Shown here: positions 44,363 through 52,193 of the stretch, in pieces
Numbering within the stretch: the first letter of the stretch is position 1
Layout of the letters: each line of letters starts with the position of its first letter
Origin: Litorimonas sp964425355
Lineage (GTDB): Bacteria; Pseudomonadota; Alphaproteobacteria; Caulobacterales; Maricaulaceae
Assembly (NCBI GenBank): GCA_964425355.1
Contig: CAYRMO010000002.1
Span: 1 to 64,000 of the forward strand
DNA: 64,000 nt
Reading direction: 5' to 3'
Notes under the pieces: model-generated
What the model was told of the DNA's origin: nothing
Database searches by the model: none
Seen by the model: only the letters and a program-made list of their open reading frames with translations
Position numbers and translations under genes: made by a program

Positions 44363-46099
44363 CTACCGCTCCATCATATCTGCATTAGATCGTCCTGGTG
44401 GGACGAGGGGCCAGACATTTTCATTGGGGTCGATTTTGACATGCATCAAGATTGGACCGTCTGCAGCCAATAGACGGTCAATCCCAGCATCGACTTCGTC
44501 AACCGTATTGACCGTAAAAGCATCGATCTGGAAGGCTTTGGCAAGCACTGCAAAATCTGGATTGTCGTCGAGATTTGTCTCGGAATAATTCTTGTCAAAA
44601 AAGACTTCTTGCCATTGGCGAACCATGCCGAGCACCGAATTATCCAGCAGGACAATTTTCAACGGAATGTCGTAACGATAAAGCGTAGCAAGTTCCTGAA
44701 TATTCATCATGATAGAGCCGTCACCCGAGACTGTAATTACGGTGCGATTTGGCGCGCCAAGTTGAGCCCCAAGACCGGCTGGCAGGCCAAATCCCATCGT
44801 CCCTAATCCACCGGATGTGATGTGATCCTTGGGTTCATCAAAATAGCAATGTTGCGCGACCCACATTTGGTGTTGGCCAACATCACAGGTAAAGATTGCA
44901 GATTCCGGTGCGCGGCGAGACAGATCATGTAAGAGCTTGGGCGCGTAAACCGTCGGAGCCGCGTTCTTTTGCGCCCCTTCATAATCCCATTCATGCATGG
45001 CCCGTCGTGAATAACACAGCTCCAGCCAGTCTCCGATTCCAGACGCGGCTTTGCCGTCAAATGGATCAAGGGCTGCGAGATTTTTCTTGAGCGATCCGTC
45101 CAGACCAACATTGACGCGGCGAAGCTTATTAATTTCGGCAATATCAATATCCATATGGATAACTTTGGCATGAGGCGCAAAGGTATCGAGCTTGCCTGTT
45201 GCGCGGTCATCGAAACGCGCGCCTGCCACAATCAATAGATCACAGTCTTGCACCGCATAATTGGCCGCTTTTAACCCGTGCATGCCCAGCATGCCCAAAA
45301 ATTGCGGGTGATCTGATTGAAGTGAGCCCAGGCCTTTTAAGGTCGAAACAACCGGGATCTCGGTCATCTCGACCAGTTTTCTAAGCTCTTCGACACCATC
45401 GCCCTGGGCAATGCCGCCGCCAATATAGAAAAGCGGTTTTTTGGCCTCGCGTATCAGCGCCTCAGCGGCCGCGATATCCTTGCTTTGTCCCATTTCAGGT
45501 TTTTGTTTGGGATAGGGTCGCCATTTATGACGTTCGGTTGTCACGCCATTGGCAACATCTTTCGGTAAGTCGATTAGGACAGGTCCGGGACGACCTTCAG
45601 CCGCGATAAAATAGGCCTCGGCAATCATACCGGGAATATCGGCTGGATCGCGGGCAATATAACTATGTTTAACAATCGGCAGGGTGATTCCAAAAATATC
45701 GACTTCTTGGAACGCATCTGTTCCCATCAAATTCGTTGGAACCTGACCCGTGACAAAAACCGTAGGCACAGAATCTAGATAAGCATCGGCTATGGCCGTG
45801 ACGAGGTTGGTTGCGCCTGGGCCAGATGTGGCAAAGGCGGTTCCGACGCGTCCCGTTGCCCGGGCATAGCCAATGGCGGCCATACCACAGCCTTGTTCAT
45901 GGCGACACAATATATGGCGAAGTTGCGGATAATTTGGTAACTCGTCATAGACGGGCATGATCGCCCCGCCAGGATATCCAAAGATCGTCTCCACACCCTG
46001 CGCCGCAATTGACTCTAGGAGAAGCTTGGAGCCTGATTTCGGCTCGCGGTTTTCCAAAATTTCAGTTTGCTGTTTATCAAATTGAGTGGCTGTGGTCAT
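44363..46099 (-). CDS. ilvB: Acetolactate synthase large subunit
   Basis: ThDP- and FAD-dependent catalytic subunit, 578 residues. N-terminal PYR domain with FGYPGGAIMPVYDEL (catalytic Glu in CRHEQGCGMAAIGYARATG), central FAD domain, and the ThDP-binding GDGSIMMNIQELATLYRYDIPLKIVLLDN. The C-terminal HVKIDPNENVWPLVPPG is typical. Sits 34 bases after ilvC in the operon. Confidence 0.97.
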   Translation of the reverse strand: MTTATQFDKQQTEILENREPKSGSKLLLESIAAQGVETIFGYPGGAIMPVYDELPNYPQLRHILCRHEQGCGMAAIGYARATGRVGTAFATSGPGATNLVTAIADAYLDSVPTVFVTGQVPTNLMGTDAFQEVDIFGITLPIVKHSYIARDPADIPGMIAEAYFIAAEGRPGPVLIDLPKDVANGVTTERHKWRPYPKQKPEMGQSKDIAAAEALIREAKKPLFYIGGGIAQGDGVEELRKLVEMTEIPVVSTLKGLGSLQSDHPQFLGMLGMHGLKAANYAVQDCDLLIVAGARFDDRATGKLDTFAPHAKVIHMDIDIAEINKLRRVNVGLDGSLKKNLAALDPFDGKAASGIGDWLELCYSRRAMHEWDYEGAQKNAAPTVYAPKLLHDLSRRAPESAIFTCDVGQHQMWVAQHCYFDEPKDHITSGGLGTMGFGLPAGLGAQLGAPNRTVITVSGDGSIMMNIQELATLYRYDIPLKIVLLDNSVLGMVRQWQEVFFDKNYSETNLDDNPDFAVLAKAFQIDAFTVNTVDEVDAGIDRLLAADGPILMHVKIDPNENVWPLVPPGRSNADMMER

Positions 46100-46133
46100 G
46101 ACGATATCTTTCGATCCTGGCTGGGGCAGGATT

Positions 46134-47159
46134 TTAGTTCTTATCCTTGTCGATAATTTTATTGGCGGCGATCCATGGCATCATTTCACGCAATTTTCCG
46201 CCAACTTGTTCAATAGAATGGGCTTCCATATTGCGACGACGCGCGGTCATGCTTGGATAGCCCATGGCGCCTTCAAGGATAAATTCTTTGGCATAAGAGC
46301 CGTCTTGAATATTTTTAAGCGCCTGACGCATTGCGGTCCGGCTGCTTTCATTCACAACGCGCTCACCCGTAACATATTCACCAAATTCCGCATTATTCGA
46401 AATTGAGTAATTCATATTGGCGATACCACCTTCATAGATCAGATCGACAATAAGCTTGGTCTCGTGCAGACATTCAAAATAAGCGAGTTCTGCGGGATAT
46501 CCGGCTTCGACAAGGGTCTCATAACCCATTTTAATCAACTCAACGACGCCGCCACAAAGAACAGCTTGTTCCCCAAATAGGTCCGTTTCTGTTTCGTCTT
46601 TAAAGGTTGTAAAGATGATGGCCGTGCGGCCTCCGCCAATCGCAGAGGCATAGGATTTCGCTGTTTCTAGCGCAGCACCGGCATTGGCGTCTTGCGCAAC
46701 CGCAATAAGGTCCGGAATACCGCGACCATTTTCATATTCATTACGAACCGTGTGACCCGGTGCTTTTGGTGCGACCATGATAACGTCCAAATCACGGCGC
46801 GGGATGACTTGACCATAATGGATAGCAAAACCATGACCAAAGGCGAGTGTTGCACCTTCTTTGATATTGGGCTCGATATCTTCACGGTAGATTTTGGCTT
46901 GCCACTCATCCGGTGTTAGAACCATAACCACATCTGCGCCTTTTACGGCATCCGCTGTGGCTTTGGATTCAAGGCCATCGGCTTTGACTTTTTTGTTCGT
47001 CGCAGATGTTGGTTTCAGTCCGACAACAACATCAACGCCGCTATCATGCAGGTTGAGCGCATGGGCGCGACCTTGTGAGCCATAGCCTAGAATGGCGACT
47101 TTCTTGCCCTTGATGATATCAAGATCGCAATCTTTGTCATAGAAAATTTCAATACTCAT
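46134..47159 (-). CDS. ilvC: Ketol-acid reductoisomerase (class I)
   Basis: NADPH- and Mg-dependent isomerisation and reduction of acetolactate. The 341-residue class I form: Rossmann loop ILGYGSQGRAHALNL, PDEWQAKIYREDIEPNIKEG, KAPGHTVRNEYENGRGIP, and helical C-terminal domain with DLFGEQAVLCGGVVELIKMGYETLVEAGYPAELAYFECLHETKLIVDL. It starts 13 bases after the ilvD stop; an AGGTC lies a few bases before the ATG. Confidence 0.98.
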   Translation of the reverse strand: MSIEIFYDKDCDLDIIKGKKVAILGYGSQGRAHALNLHDSGVDVVVGLKPTSATNKKVKADGLESKATADAVKGADVVMVLTPDEWQAKIYREDIEPNIKEGATLAFGHGFAIHYGQVIPRRDLDVIMVAPKAPGHTVRNEYENGRGIPDLIAVAQDANAGAALETAKSYASAIGGGRTAIIFTTFKDETETDLFGEQAVLCGGVVELIKMGYETLVEAGYPAELAYFECLHETKLIVDLIYEGGIANMNYSISNNAEFGEYVTGERVVNESSRTAMRQALKNIQDGSYAKEFILEGAMGYPSMTARRRNMEAHSIEQVGGKLREMMPWIAANKIIDKDKN

Positions 47160-47172
47160 GATGAGGTCCTAA

Positions 47173-48846
47173 TTAGTTTGAAAAGGGGAAAGAGGTAACA
47201 GCGCCTTTTGACGCGGAGCCAACAAGTTTGGCAAATTTGGCATAAGCGCCATTGGGATAACGTGGTTTTGGTGGTGTCCAGTCTTTGGATCGCGCCTTAA
47301 GGTCTGCATCGACATTAATGGTGCGAGCTTCGACATCGATTGTGATTTTATCGCCGTCGCGCACATGCGCAATGGGTCCGCCATGCGCCGCTTCAGGGGC
47401 GACATGTCCGATCACAAAGCCGTAGCTCGCGCCAGAAAAACGACCATCTGTGATCAGGGCAATATGATCGGCAAGATCTTGTCCAACGAGGGCAGCGGTA
47501 ACCCCCAACATTTCGCGCATGCCGGGACCGCCCGCAGGGCCTTCATTGCGGATGATGACTACATCACCCTTTTTAATGCCGTTATTTTGAACGACTTCGA
47601 AACAGGCTTCTTCTGATTCAAAAACGCGCGCTGTGCCTTCAAAGAAAAGCGCGCCATGTCCGGCAAGTTTTACGACACAGCCTTCTGGCGCAAGGTCACC
47701 ATATAGAATACCGTAACCGCCTCGATTTTTAACGGGATCAGCCCAGGACCGAACCACATCTTGTCCGGTTTTCTCTGAGGCGTCAGCGATTTCTTCAAAT
47801 AGAGACCGACCCGTAACCGTTTTTTGGTCCTCAATACGCTTATCTGCGACAAGACGTTGACCAATCAGTCCTGATCCACCGGCATTATAGAGATCATAGG
47901 CCATATATTTCCCGCCAGGCTTCAGATCACCAATGACGGGTGTATTGCGCGAGATCGAGTCAAAAGCGTCAATATCAAATCCATCCACTTCGGCTTCACT
48001 GGCAATTGCGAGCAAGTGCAATATTGCATTGGTTGAGGCGGCAGTGGCCGACAAAGCAATAGCTGCATTCATCAAAGACTGCTTTGTGATCATTTCACGC
48101 GGCAAGCGGTTTTCGCGCACGCAATCAACGACGATCTGACCGGCGCGGTAAGCGCTTTCATTCTTATCATCACTAATGGCGGGAACGTCATTAGCACCCA
48201 TGGGTGAGAGCCCCAGGAAGGTCATCGCCATGGCCATGGAATTGGCTGTAAATTGGCCACCACAGGCGCCCGCTCCGGGGCAGGCGGCTTTTTCAATATC
48301 TTTCAATTCCGCTTCGTCGATAATACCAGCGGCACAAGCGCCAACGGCTTCAAAAACATCTTGGACCGAGAGGTCTTTGCCTTTGTGATTGCCCGGCATG
48401 ATCGAGCCGCCATAAAGCACAACACCCGGAATATTCATCCGCGCCAAGGCCATGCCAGCCGCCGGAATAGTTTTATCGCAAGCCACCAGAATGATAACAC
48501 CGTCCAGACTATGGCCTTTAACGGCCAATTCAATCGAGTCGCAGATCACTTCGCGCGACATGAGGCTGGCGCGCATGCCTTCACTGCCCATTGTGATACC
48601 GTCCGAGACAGCGATAGAATTAAAATCGATTGGGGTTCCGCCTGCCGCGCGAATACCCGCGCGCACAGGGACAGCCAGTTTGTCGAGGTCCATATTACAC
48701 GGGCCCATATTGGTCCATGTATTAAAGACAGCGATCATCGGGCCTTCGAAATTTTCGTCATCAAGGCCTGTGGCACGTAACATGGCACGCGCGGCAGCGC
48801 GGTCACGACCTTTGACAATGGCATCTGATCTCTTGCTCATATCCAA
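47173..48846 (-). CDS. ilvD: Dihydroxy-acid dehydratase
   Basis: Fe-S hydro-lyase giving 2-oxo acids for valine and isoleucine. 557 residues with the cluster cysteines in NTWTNMGPCNMDLDKLA, VACDKTIPAAGMAL and GACGGQFTANSMA. ATG at 48846 has AAAGGGA upstream. The T tract of a terminator hairpin lies only 15-20 bases before the start codon, which leaves no room for a promoter between; ilvD must be reached by read-through from the leader, consistent with attenuation. First structural gene of the branched-chain operon. Confidence 0.97.
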   Translation of the reverse strand: MDMSKRSDAIVKGRDRAAARAMLRATGLDDENFEGPMIAVFNTWTNMGPCNMDLDKLAVPVRAGIRAAGGTPIDFNSIAVSDGITMGSEGMRASLMSREVICDSIELAVKGHSLDGVIILVACDKTIPAAGMALARMNIPGVVLYGGSIMPGNHKGKDLSVQDVFEAVGACAAGIIDEAELKDIEKAACPGAGACGGQFTANSMAMAMTFLGLSPMGANDVPAISDDKNESAYRAGQIVVDCVRENRLPREMITKQSLMNAAIALSATAASTNAILHLLAIASEAEVDGFDIDAFDSISRNTPVIGDLKPGGKYMAYDLYNAGGSGLIGQRLVADKRIEDQKTVTGRSLFEEIADASEKTGQDVVRSWADPVKNRGGYGILYGDLAPEGCVVKLAGHGALFFEGTARVFESEEACFEVVQNNGIKKGDVVIIRNEGPAGGPGMREMLGVTAALVGQDLADHIALITDGRFSGASYGFVIGHVAPEAAHGGPIAHVRDGDKITIDVEARTINVDADLKARSKDWTPPKPRYPNGAYAKFAKLVGSASKGAVTSFPFSN

Positions 48847-48861
48847 TCCCTTTGTCCCAAC

Positions 48862-48889
48862 AAAAAACCCGCTTCCTTTCGGAGCGGGT
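48862..48889 (-). terminator. Attenuator terminator hairpin of the ilv operon
   Basis: Minus-strand stem ACCCGCT (48883-48889) with AGCGGGT (48867-48873), extended by two inner pairs, then six T (48862-48867). Its 5' arm is also part of the competing antiterminator pairing (48884-48892 with 48919-48927). Confidence 0.85.
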
Positions 48890-48947
48890 GGTTTATCAGG
48901 GTTTATATCTCCCTACATACCGCCCGCATATCGTCCCACAAGGACGA
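48884..48947 (-). promoter_or_regulatory. Antiterminator and pause hairpin of the ilv leader
   Basis: On the minus strand GCGGGCGGT (48919-48927, in the last codons of the leader ORF) pairs with ACCACCCGC (48884-48892) at 8 of 9 positions. Because 48884-48889 is also the terminator's 5' arm, the two folds exclude each other. Just upstream, TCGTCC and GGACGA (48931-48936 with 48942-48947) form a hairpin across the Leu/Val codons, in the position of a pause hairpin. A ribosome that stalls on those codons would free 48919-48927 and allow read-through; one that reaches the stop would cover it and permit termination. Confidence 0.7.
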
Positions 48948-49062
48948 GCACAGAGACAAGCACAAGCAGAAGGAGGCCAATATTAATGGCGTCCAGACGG
49001 AAAGGCACGGCTTCACGTGTCGTGACTTTCACTTTTGGCTCGTTATTGTGATGCTTTTGCAT
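48913..49062 (-). CDS. Leu/Val-rich leader peptide or small membrane protein
   Basis: A 49-residue ORF. The ATG at 49062 has AAGGAGAG at 49064-49071, so it is probably translated. The first 30 residues are polar and basic; residues 30-42 read LLLLVLVSVLVLV, thirteen residues with only Leu, Val and one Ser. The stop is 23 bases before the terminator hairpin and 66 bases before ilvD. Two readings are possible: an unusually long attenuation leader whose Leu/Val codons sense charged tRNA, or a real single-pass membrane protein. The overlapping RNA structures favour the first; the hydrophobic segment allows the second. Confidence 0.7.
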   Translation of the reverse strand: MQKHHNNEPKVKVTTREAVPFRLDAINIGLLLLVLVSVLVLVGRYAGGM

Positions 49063-49083
49063 GGCTCTCCTTAAACGCAGGAG

Positions 49084-49112
49084 TGAATAGCGAGTCAAGT
49101 CTTATGTCACAA
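49084..49112 (-). promoter_or_regulatory. Candidate promoter of the ilv leader
   Basis: On the minus strand TTGTGA (49107-49112) and TATTCA (49084-49089) are 17 bases apart, in place for a vegetative promoter that would start about 14 bases before the leader ATG. Both boxes are imperfect; assigned from position and spacing. Confidence 0.35.
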
Positions 49113-49176
49113 GAGAAAAATTTGCGTCATATACAGTCGTAGACCGGATATTCAGGTTAATAATTCCGATATTCTG

Positions 49177-50319
49177 CTATAAACAGGAAAATCCTTTTGC
49201 CAAATCGGCGATTAAGTCAGATTTTGCCTCAATTCCAACGGAAAGTCGGAGCAAACCCTCGCTAATTCCAGCTAATCGTCGGGCGCTTTCTTCCATACCG
49301 CGATGCGTCATGGTCTCGGGCAGGCAGATCAAGCTCTCTACGCCGCCTAAGGAGGCCGCGAGTTTGAATATTTTTAAGGCGCGACAGAATTTTGTGGCGG
49401 CGTCTAGGGTTTCAACTTCGAATGAGAGCATAGGACCGGGGCCGGATTGCTGAGCCTTAATAATGGCGGCTTGCGGGTGAGCGGATAGAGCTGGCGAATA
49501 GACAGCTTTGACGCCAGGTTGATCTTGGAGAAACTCAGCAATCGCAACGGCGTTAGCTTCAGCGGCTTCGAGGCGTAGCGATAATGTGCGAAGCCCGCGT
49601 AAGGTTTGATAACAATCAAAGGCACTAGCTGTCACACCCGCACAATTGGCCCACCAGGCGAGTGTCTCAGCATGGTCAGCTGATTTGGCGACAACGCAGC
49701 CGCCAATAATATCACTATGCCCATTTATATATTTGGTTGTGGATTGAACTGTGATGTCTGCGCCAAGATCTAGTGGCCTAAGGCGCAAAGCTGTCAAAAA
49801 CGTATTATCAACGATTGTGAGGGCTCCGGCCGTTTTGGCGGTTTTGCAAATCTTTTGGACATCCACCACACGCATTAACGGGTTTGACGGGCTTTCTATA
49901 AAGACAAGCTTGGGGCCCTTGGCCAAGGCGTGTTTGAGGGCTATTTCATCGGATTGATCGACAAATTCGACTTTGATCCGACCTTGTTGATGACGGTGCG
50001 TAAAGAGGCGGTGGGTTCCCCCATAACAATCATGCGGGGCAAGAATAAGGTCTCCCGCATTCATGAGGTTTAGGGTCAGATCAATCGCTGACATGCCAGA
50101 GGATGTGATGACCGCGCCCGCACCGCCGTCAAGCTCTGCCAAGGTCTGCGCCAAACCGTCTCGATTGGGGTTATTCGTCCGGCCATAATCATATTCCCCT
50201 TTCTCTGACGGATTAGGCCAGAGATAGGTTGAAGACATATATAGGGGCGGCGGCACAGAGCCATGGGCCGGATCAGTCCCGATTTGCGATTGGACAAGTT
50301 TGGTTTTCGGATCAGTCAT
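49177..50319 (-). CDS. metB: Cystathionine gamma-synthase type PLP enzyme
   Basis: A 380-residue Cys/Met-metabolism PLP enzyme. Seen: YDYGRTNNPNRDGLAQTLAELDGG, TSSGMSAIDL, the PLP lysine in TTKYINGHSDIIGG and the LAASLGGVESLICLPETMTH segment, which fit cystathionine gamma-synthase better than sulfhydrylases. It should join activated homoserine with cysteine. The start overlaps the small membrane ORF by 4 bp, and metX lies upstream, so the operon makes cystathionine. Confidence 0.9.
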   Translation of the reverse strand: MTDPKTKLVQSQIGTDPAHGSVPPPLYMSSTYLWPNPSEKGEYDYGRTNNPNRDGLAQTLAELDGGAGAVITSSGMSAIDLTLNLMNAGDLILAPHDCYGGTHRLFTHRHQQGRIKVEFVDQSDEIALKHALAKGPKLVFIESPSNPLMRVVDVQKICKTAKTAGALTIVDNTFLTALRLRPLDLGADITVQSTTKYINGHSDIIGGCVVAKSADHAETLAWWANCAGVTASAFDCYQTLRGLRTLSLRLEAAEANAVAIAEFLQDQPGVKAVYSPALSAHPQAAIIKAQQSGPGPMLSFEVETLDAATKFCRALKIFKLAASLGGVESLICLPETMTHRGMEESARRLAGISEGLLRLSVGIEAKSDLIADLAKGFSCL

Positions 50320-50582
50320 GATTTGTCCTTCCGCGATAGTGTTTTTCGGTTTCTAAGGTCAACTTTCCAACTTTGCCAAGAGAGAAAAAGCCCAAGAAAC
50401 GGGCCAAAAATAACAGAGATATAGGCGCTATATTTCATCGCAATGATAAAACGTTCCGCCCAACTGTAACCCTCTCCTTCCGAACCGATAATAAAAAGCC
50501 CCAAAATGATTAGGGTAATCATGATCCAGAGAAAAGCGATGCACCGAACAGACAACCATATGAATTGGATCAAGGTGTTCAT
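50316..50582 (-). CDS. Small two-helix membrane protein between metX and metB
   Basis: An 88-residue protein with two hydrophobic helices (about 8-32 and 45-67) and a basic C-terminus (KVDLRNRKTLSRKDKS). Not recognised. It overlaps metX by 4 bp and metB by 4 bp, so it is firmly inside the operon. Confidence 0.7.
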   Translation of the reverse strand: MNTLIQFIWLSVRCIAFLWIMITLIILGLFIIGSEGEGYSWAERFIIAMKYSAYISVIFGPFLGLFLSWQSWKVDLRNRKTLSRKDKS

Positions 50583-51532
50583 AATAGCCCTTTACAAAAG
50601 GCACTCAAGCGCGGGTCCATGGCGTCATATTCTTTTAGAAAGGCATCATGTCCGAATAATGAGGTAAAGGTATAAAGTTCACTCCAGCCCCCCAGGCGAT
50701 CTCGAAGTTCACGCATATCGGGAAGCGGGGCGAGTTGATCTGAAATAGCTGTCATTAACAGGGTCGGCGTCGTGATGCTTTCAGGCTCAATACGGTGAAG
50801 GTCAATCGACTCGGAAAGTGCCAGAAAGCGTTGTGCGTCCATATTTTCTGCAAAGACATCACCGCGACTGCCGAGATAATCACATATATCAAATTGCCCT
50901 TTAGTCGTTTCCTCAAGGTCGAAACGATCCGCAAATTCTTGGGCCGTCCGGTAAGTTGTCATAGCAAGTTCGCGGGCAAGTTTGAGCCCGGCTTCAGGTC
51001 TTCCGGCCTCAAGGCCGAGACGTACGACACGCCTTTGAATGCCGCGCCATCCCACCCCAATCGGATAGGGGCGATGGGCCGCGCCGATAATACAAAGCTT
51101 TCCAATGGCGTCCGGGTAATCCCGTGCAAAGGCGAGGGCGCACATACCTCCATAGGAACTTCCGATAATGGCAGCCACCTGTTCGATGCCATGGCCGTCT
51201 AATAAAGCCTTGAGGCGTGCGGCTTGATCCGTTGTCGTGATGGTCTCAGGACAGTCATTCCCGCCTTGGTTAGGCGCGAAATCATATCCGATGACGTTGA
51301 ACCGATTAAGATCAATCGCGCCGCCTTCGCGTACCAAGCGTGACCACCAGCCGCGATTTCGTTTTCCACCATCACAGACAAACCGCGTCGCCGAAATGCC
51401 ACCAAGCACGATAATGACCGGCCCATCAGGATTTCCATAGATGCGGCCTTTGACCACATCATCTTTCAACTCACATCCCCGCGAGAGAGCATGGGTGCCA
51501 AGTGAAACCTCTATGTCACGGCCTTGCGCCAT
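50579..51532 (-). CDS. metX: Homoserine O-acyltransferase, MetX type
   Basis: A 317-residue alpha/beta hydrolase that activates homoserine for methionine synthesis. N-terminal VIIVLGGISATRFV (oxyanion region), GYDFAPNQGG, nucleophile elbow GSSYGGMCALAFA, acid in LMTAISDQLAPL and His in TSLFGHDAFLKEYD. The MetX fold may use acetyl- or succinyl-CoA, and short GGISA-type members can be succinyltransferases; specificity cannot be read here. Preceded by a SAM-I riboswitch. Start ATG at 51532 has a site AAAGG that can be masked by a hairpin (51536-51561). Confidence 0.9.
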   Translation of the reverse strand: MAQGRDIEVSLGTHALSRGCELKDDVVKGRIYGNPDGPVIIVLGGISATRFVCDGGKRNRGWWSRLVREGGAIDLNRFNVIGYDFAPNQGGNDCPETITTTDQAARLKALLDGHGIEQVAAIIGSSYGGMCALAFARDYPDAIGKLCIIGAAHRPYPIGVGWRGIQRRVVRLGLEAGRPEAGLKLARELAMTTYRTAQEFADRFDLEETTKGQFDICDYLGSRGDVFAENMDAQRFLALSESIDLHRIEPESITTPTLLMTAISDQLAPLPDMRELRDRLGGWSELYTFTSLFGHDAFLKEYDAMDPRLSAFCKGLL

Positions 51533-51535
51533 AAT

Positions 51536-51561
51536 TGCCTTTCATTCAGCTTTTAGAGGCA
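51536..51561 (-). promoter_or_regulatory. Hairpin masking the metX ribosome site
   Basis: On the minus strand TGCCT (51557-51561) can pair with AGGCA (51536-51540), which overlaps the AAAGG ribosome site of metX. No terminator lies between the riboswitch and metX, so control may be at translation. Confidence 0.4.
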
Positions 51562-51595
51562 GTGGTGAAGGGGGTCACGGAATATATACCGCTTT

Positions 51596-51704
51596 GACCT
51601 CATCTTCGCCGCTTGCCTTGCAAGCTGCAGGATTTGGCACCGTCCGATTATTCGGGGTTGCCCCGGCGTCAAAGGGCCTGTCCCTCAGCCGGTCTTGATG
51701 ATGG
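51596..51704 (-). promoter_or_regulatory. SAM-I (S-box) riboswitch upstream of metX
   Basis: The minus strand carries the S-box core in order: ATCAAGA, GAGGGACAGGCCC (51674-51686) and GCAACC, then GGTGCCAAATCC (51630-51641), a GCTTGC/GCAAGC hairpin and GAAGATGAG (51599-51605 holds AGATGAG). P1 can form between CATC and GATG at the ends. These match the conserved blocks of SAM-I aptamers, not SAM-II. Binding of S-adenosylmethionine should turn down the metX operon. Confidence 0.85.
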
Positions 51705-51739
51705 ATCGCCATATGCGCTCAGGATTTCGTTTCGTCAAG

Positions 51740-52159
51740 TCAGGAATCTGGCGACCCTTTGGCCCAGAGCAGGGCCATAAACAGGCCTTTCATGGGTGGA
51801 AGCACAAGCAAGCAGATTAAAATGCCAATAACGCATAAAATAGAAATGAGCTGCCAATCCGGCAGATCGGTTTTCCAAAAGAAGATATGCCAGATCAGGA
51901 CCGTCACATGGGCCGAGATCGTCATGGCCGCCCAGCTTGGTGCGAGCTCGGCGCGGATATTTGACCAGGGCTGATTGCATTTCGCACAATTATCGACGGG
52001 TTTCAGGTACGCCGCAAAAAGTTTTCCTTGCGCACAACGCGGACAACGCAATTTCATACCTCTTAAAAGGCGTGGCCAGATCGAACTGTCCTGTGGAAGT
52101 TCAACAAATTCCGGCTTTGACACGGGCATCTCCAATTGACTCTGGGCCATTGCAAGCAT
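51740..52159 (-). CDS. DUF983 family membrane protein
   Basis: A protein of about 139 residues with the DUF983 zinc-ribbon-like pair: LRCPRCAQGKLF and DNCAKCNQPW, followed by three hydrophobic helices. Function unknown; members often lie near cytochrome oxidase genes, which is not the case here. The start is unclear: the open frame reaches 52210, but this would overlap the divergent gene starting at 52194. ATG at 52159 was taken; 52195, 52150 and 52129 are alternatives, none with a convincing ribosome site. Confidence 0.82.
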   Translation of the reverse strand: MLAMAQSQLEMPVSKPEFVELPQDSSIWPRLLRGMKLRCPRCAQGKLFAAYLKPVDNCAKCNQPWSNIRAELAPSWAAMTISAHVTVLIWHIFFWKTDLPDWQLISILCVIGILICLLVLPPMKGLFMALLWAKGSPDS

Positions 52160-52193
52160 AGGCCGCGCGCGACGTAAATACGAGTGATAATCC

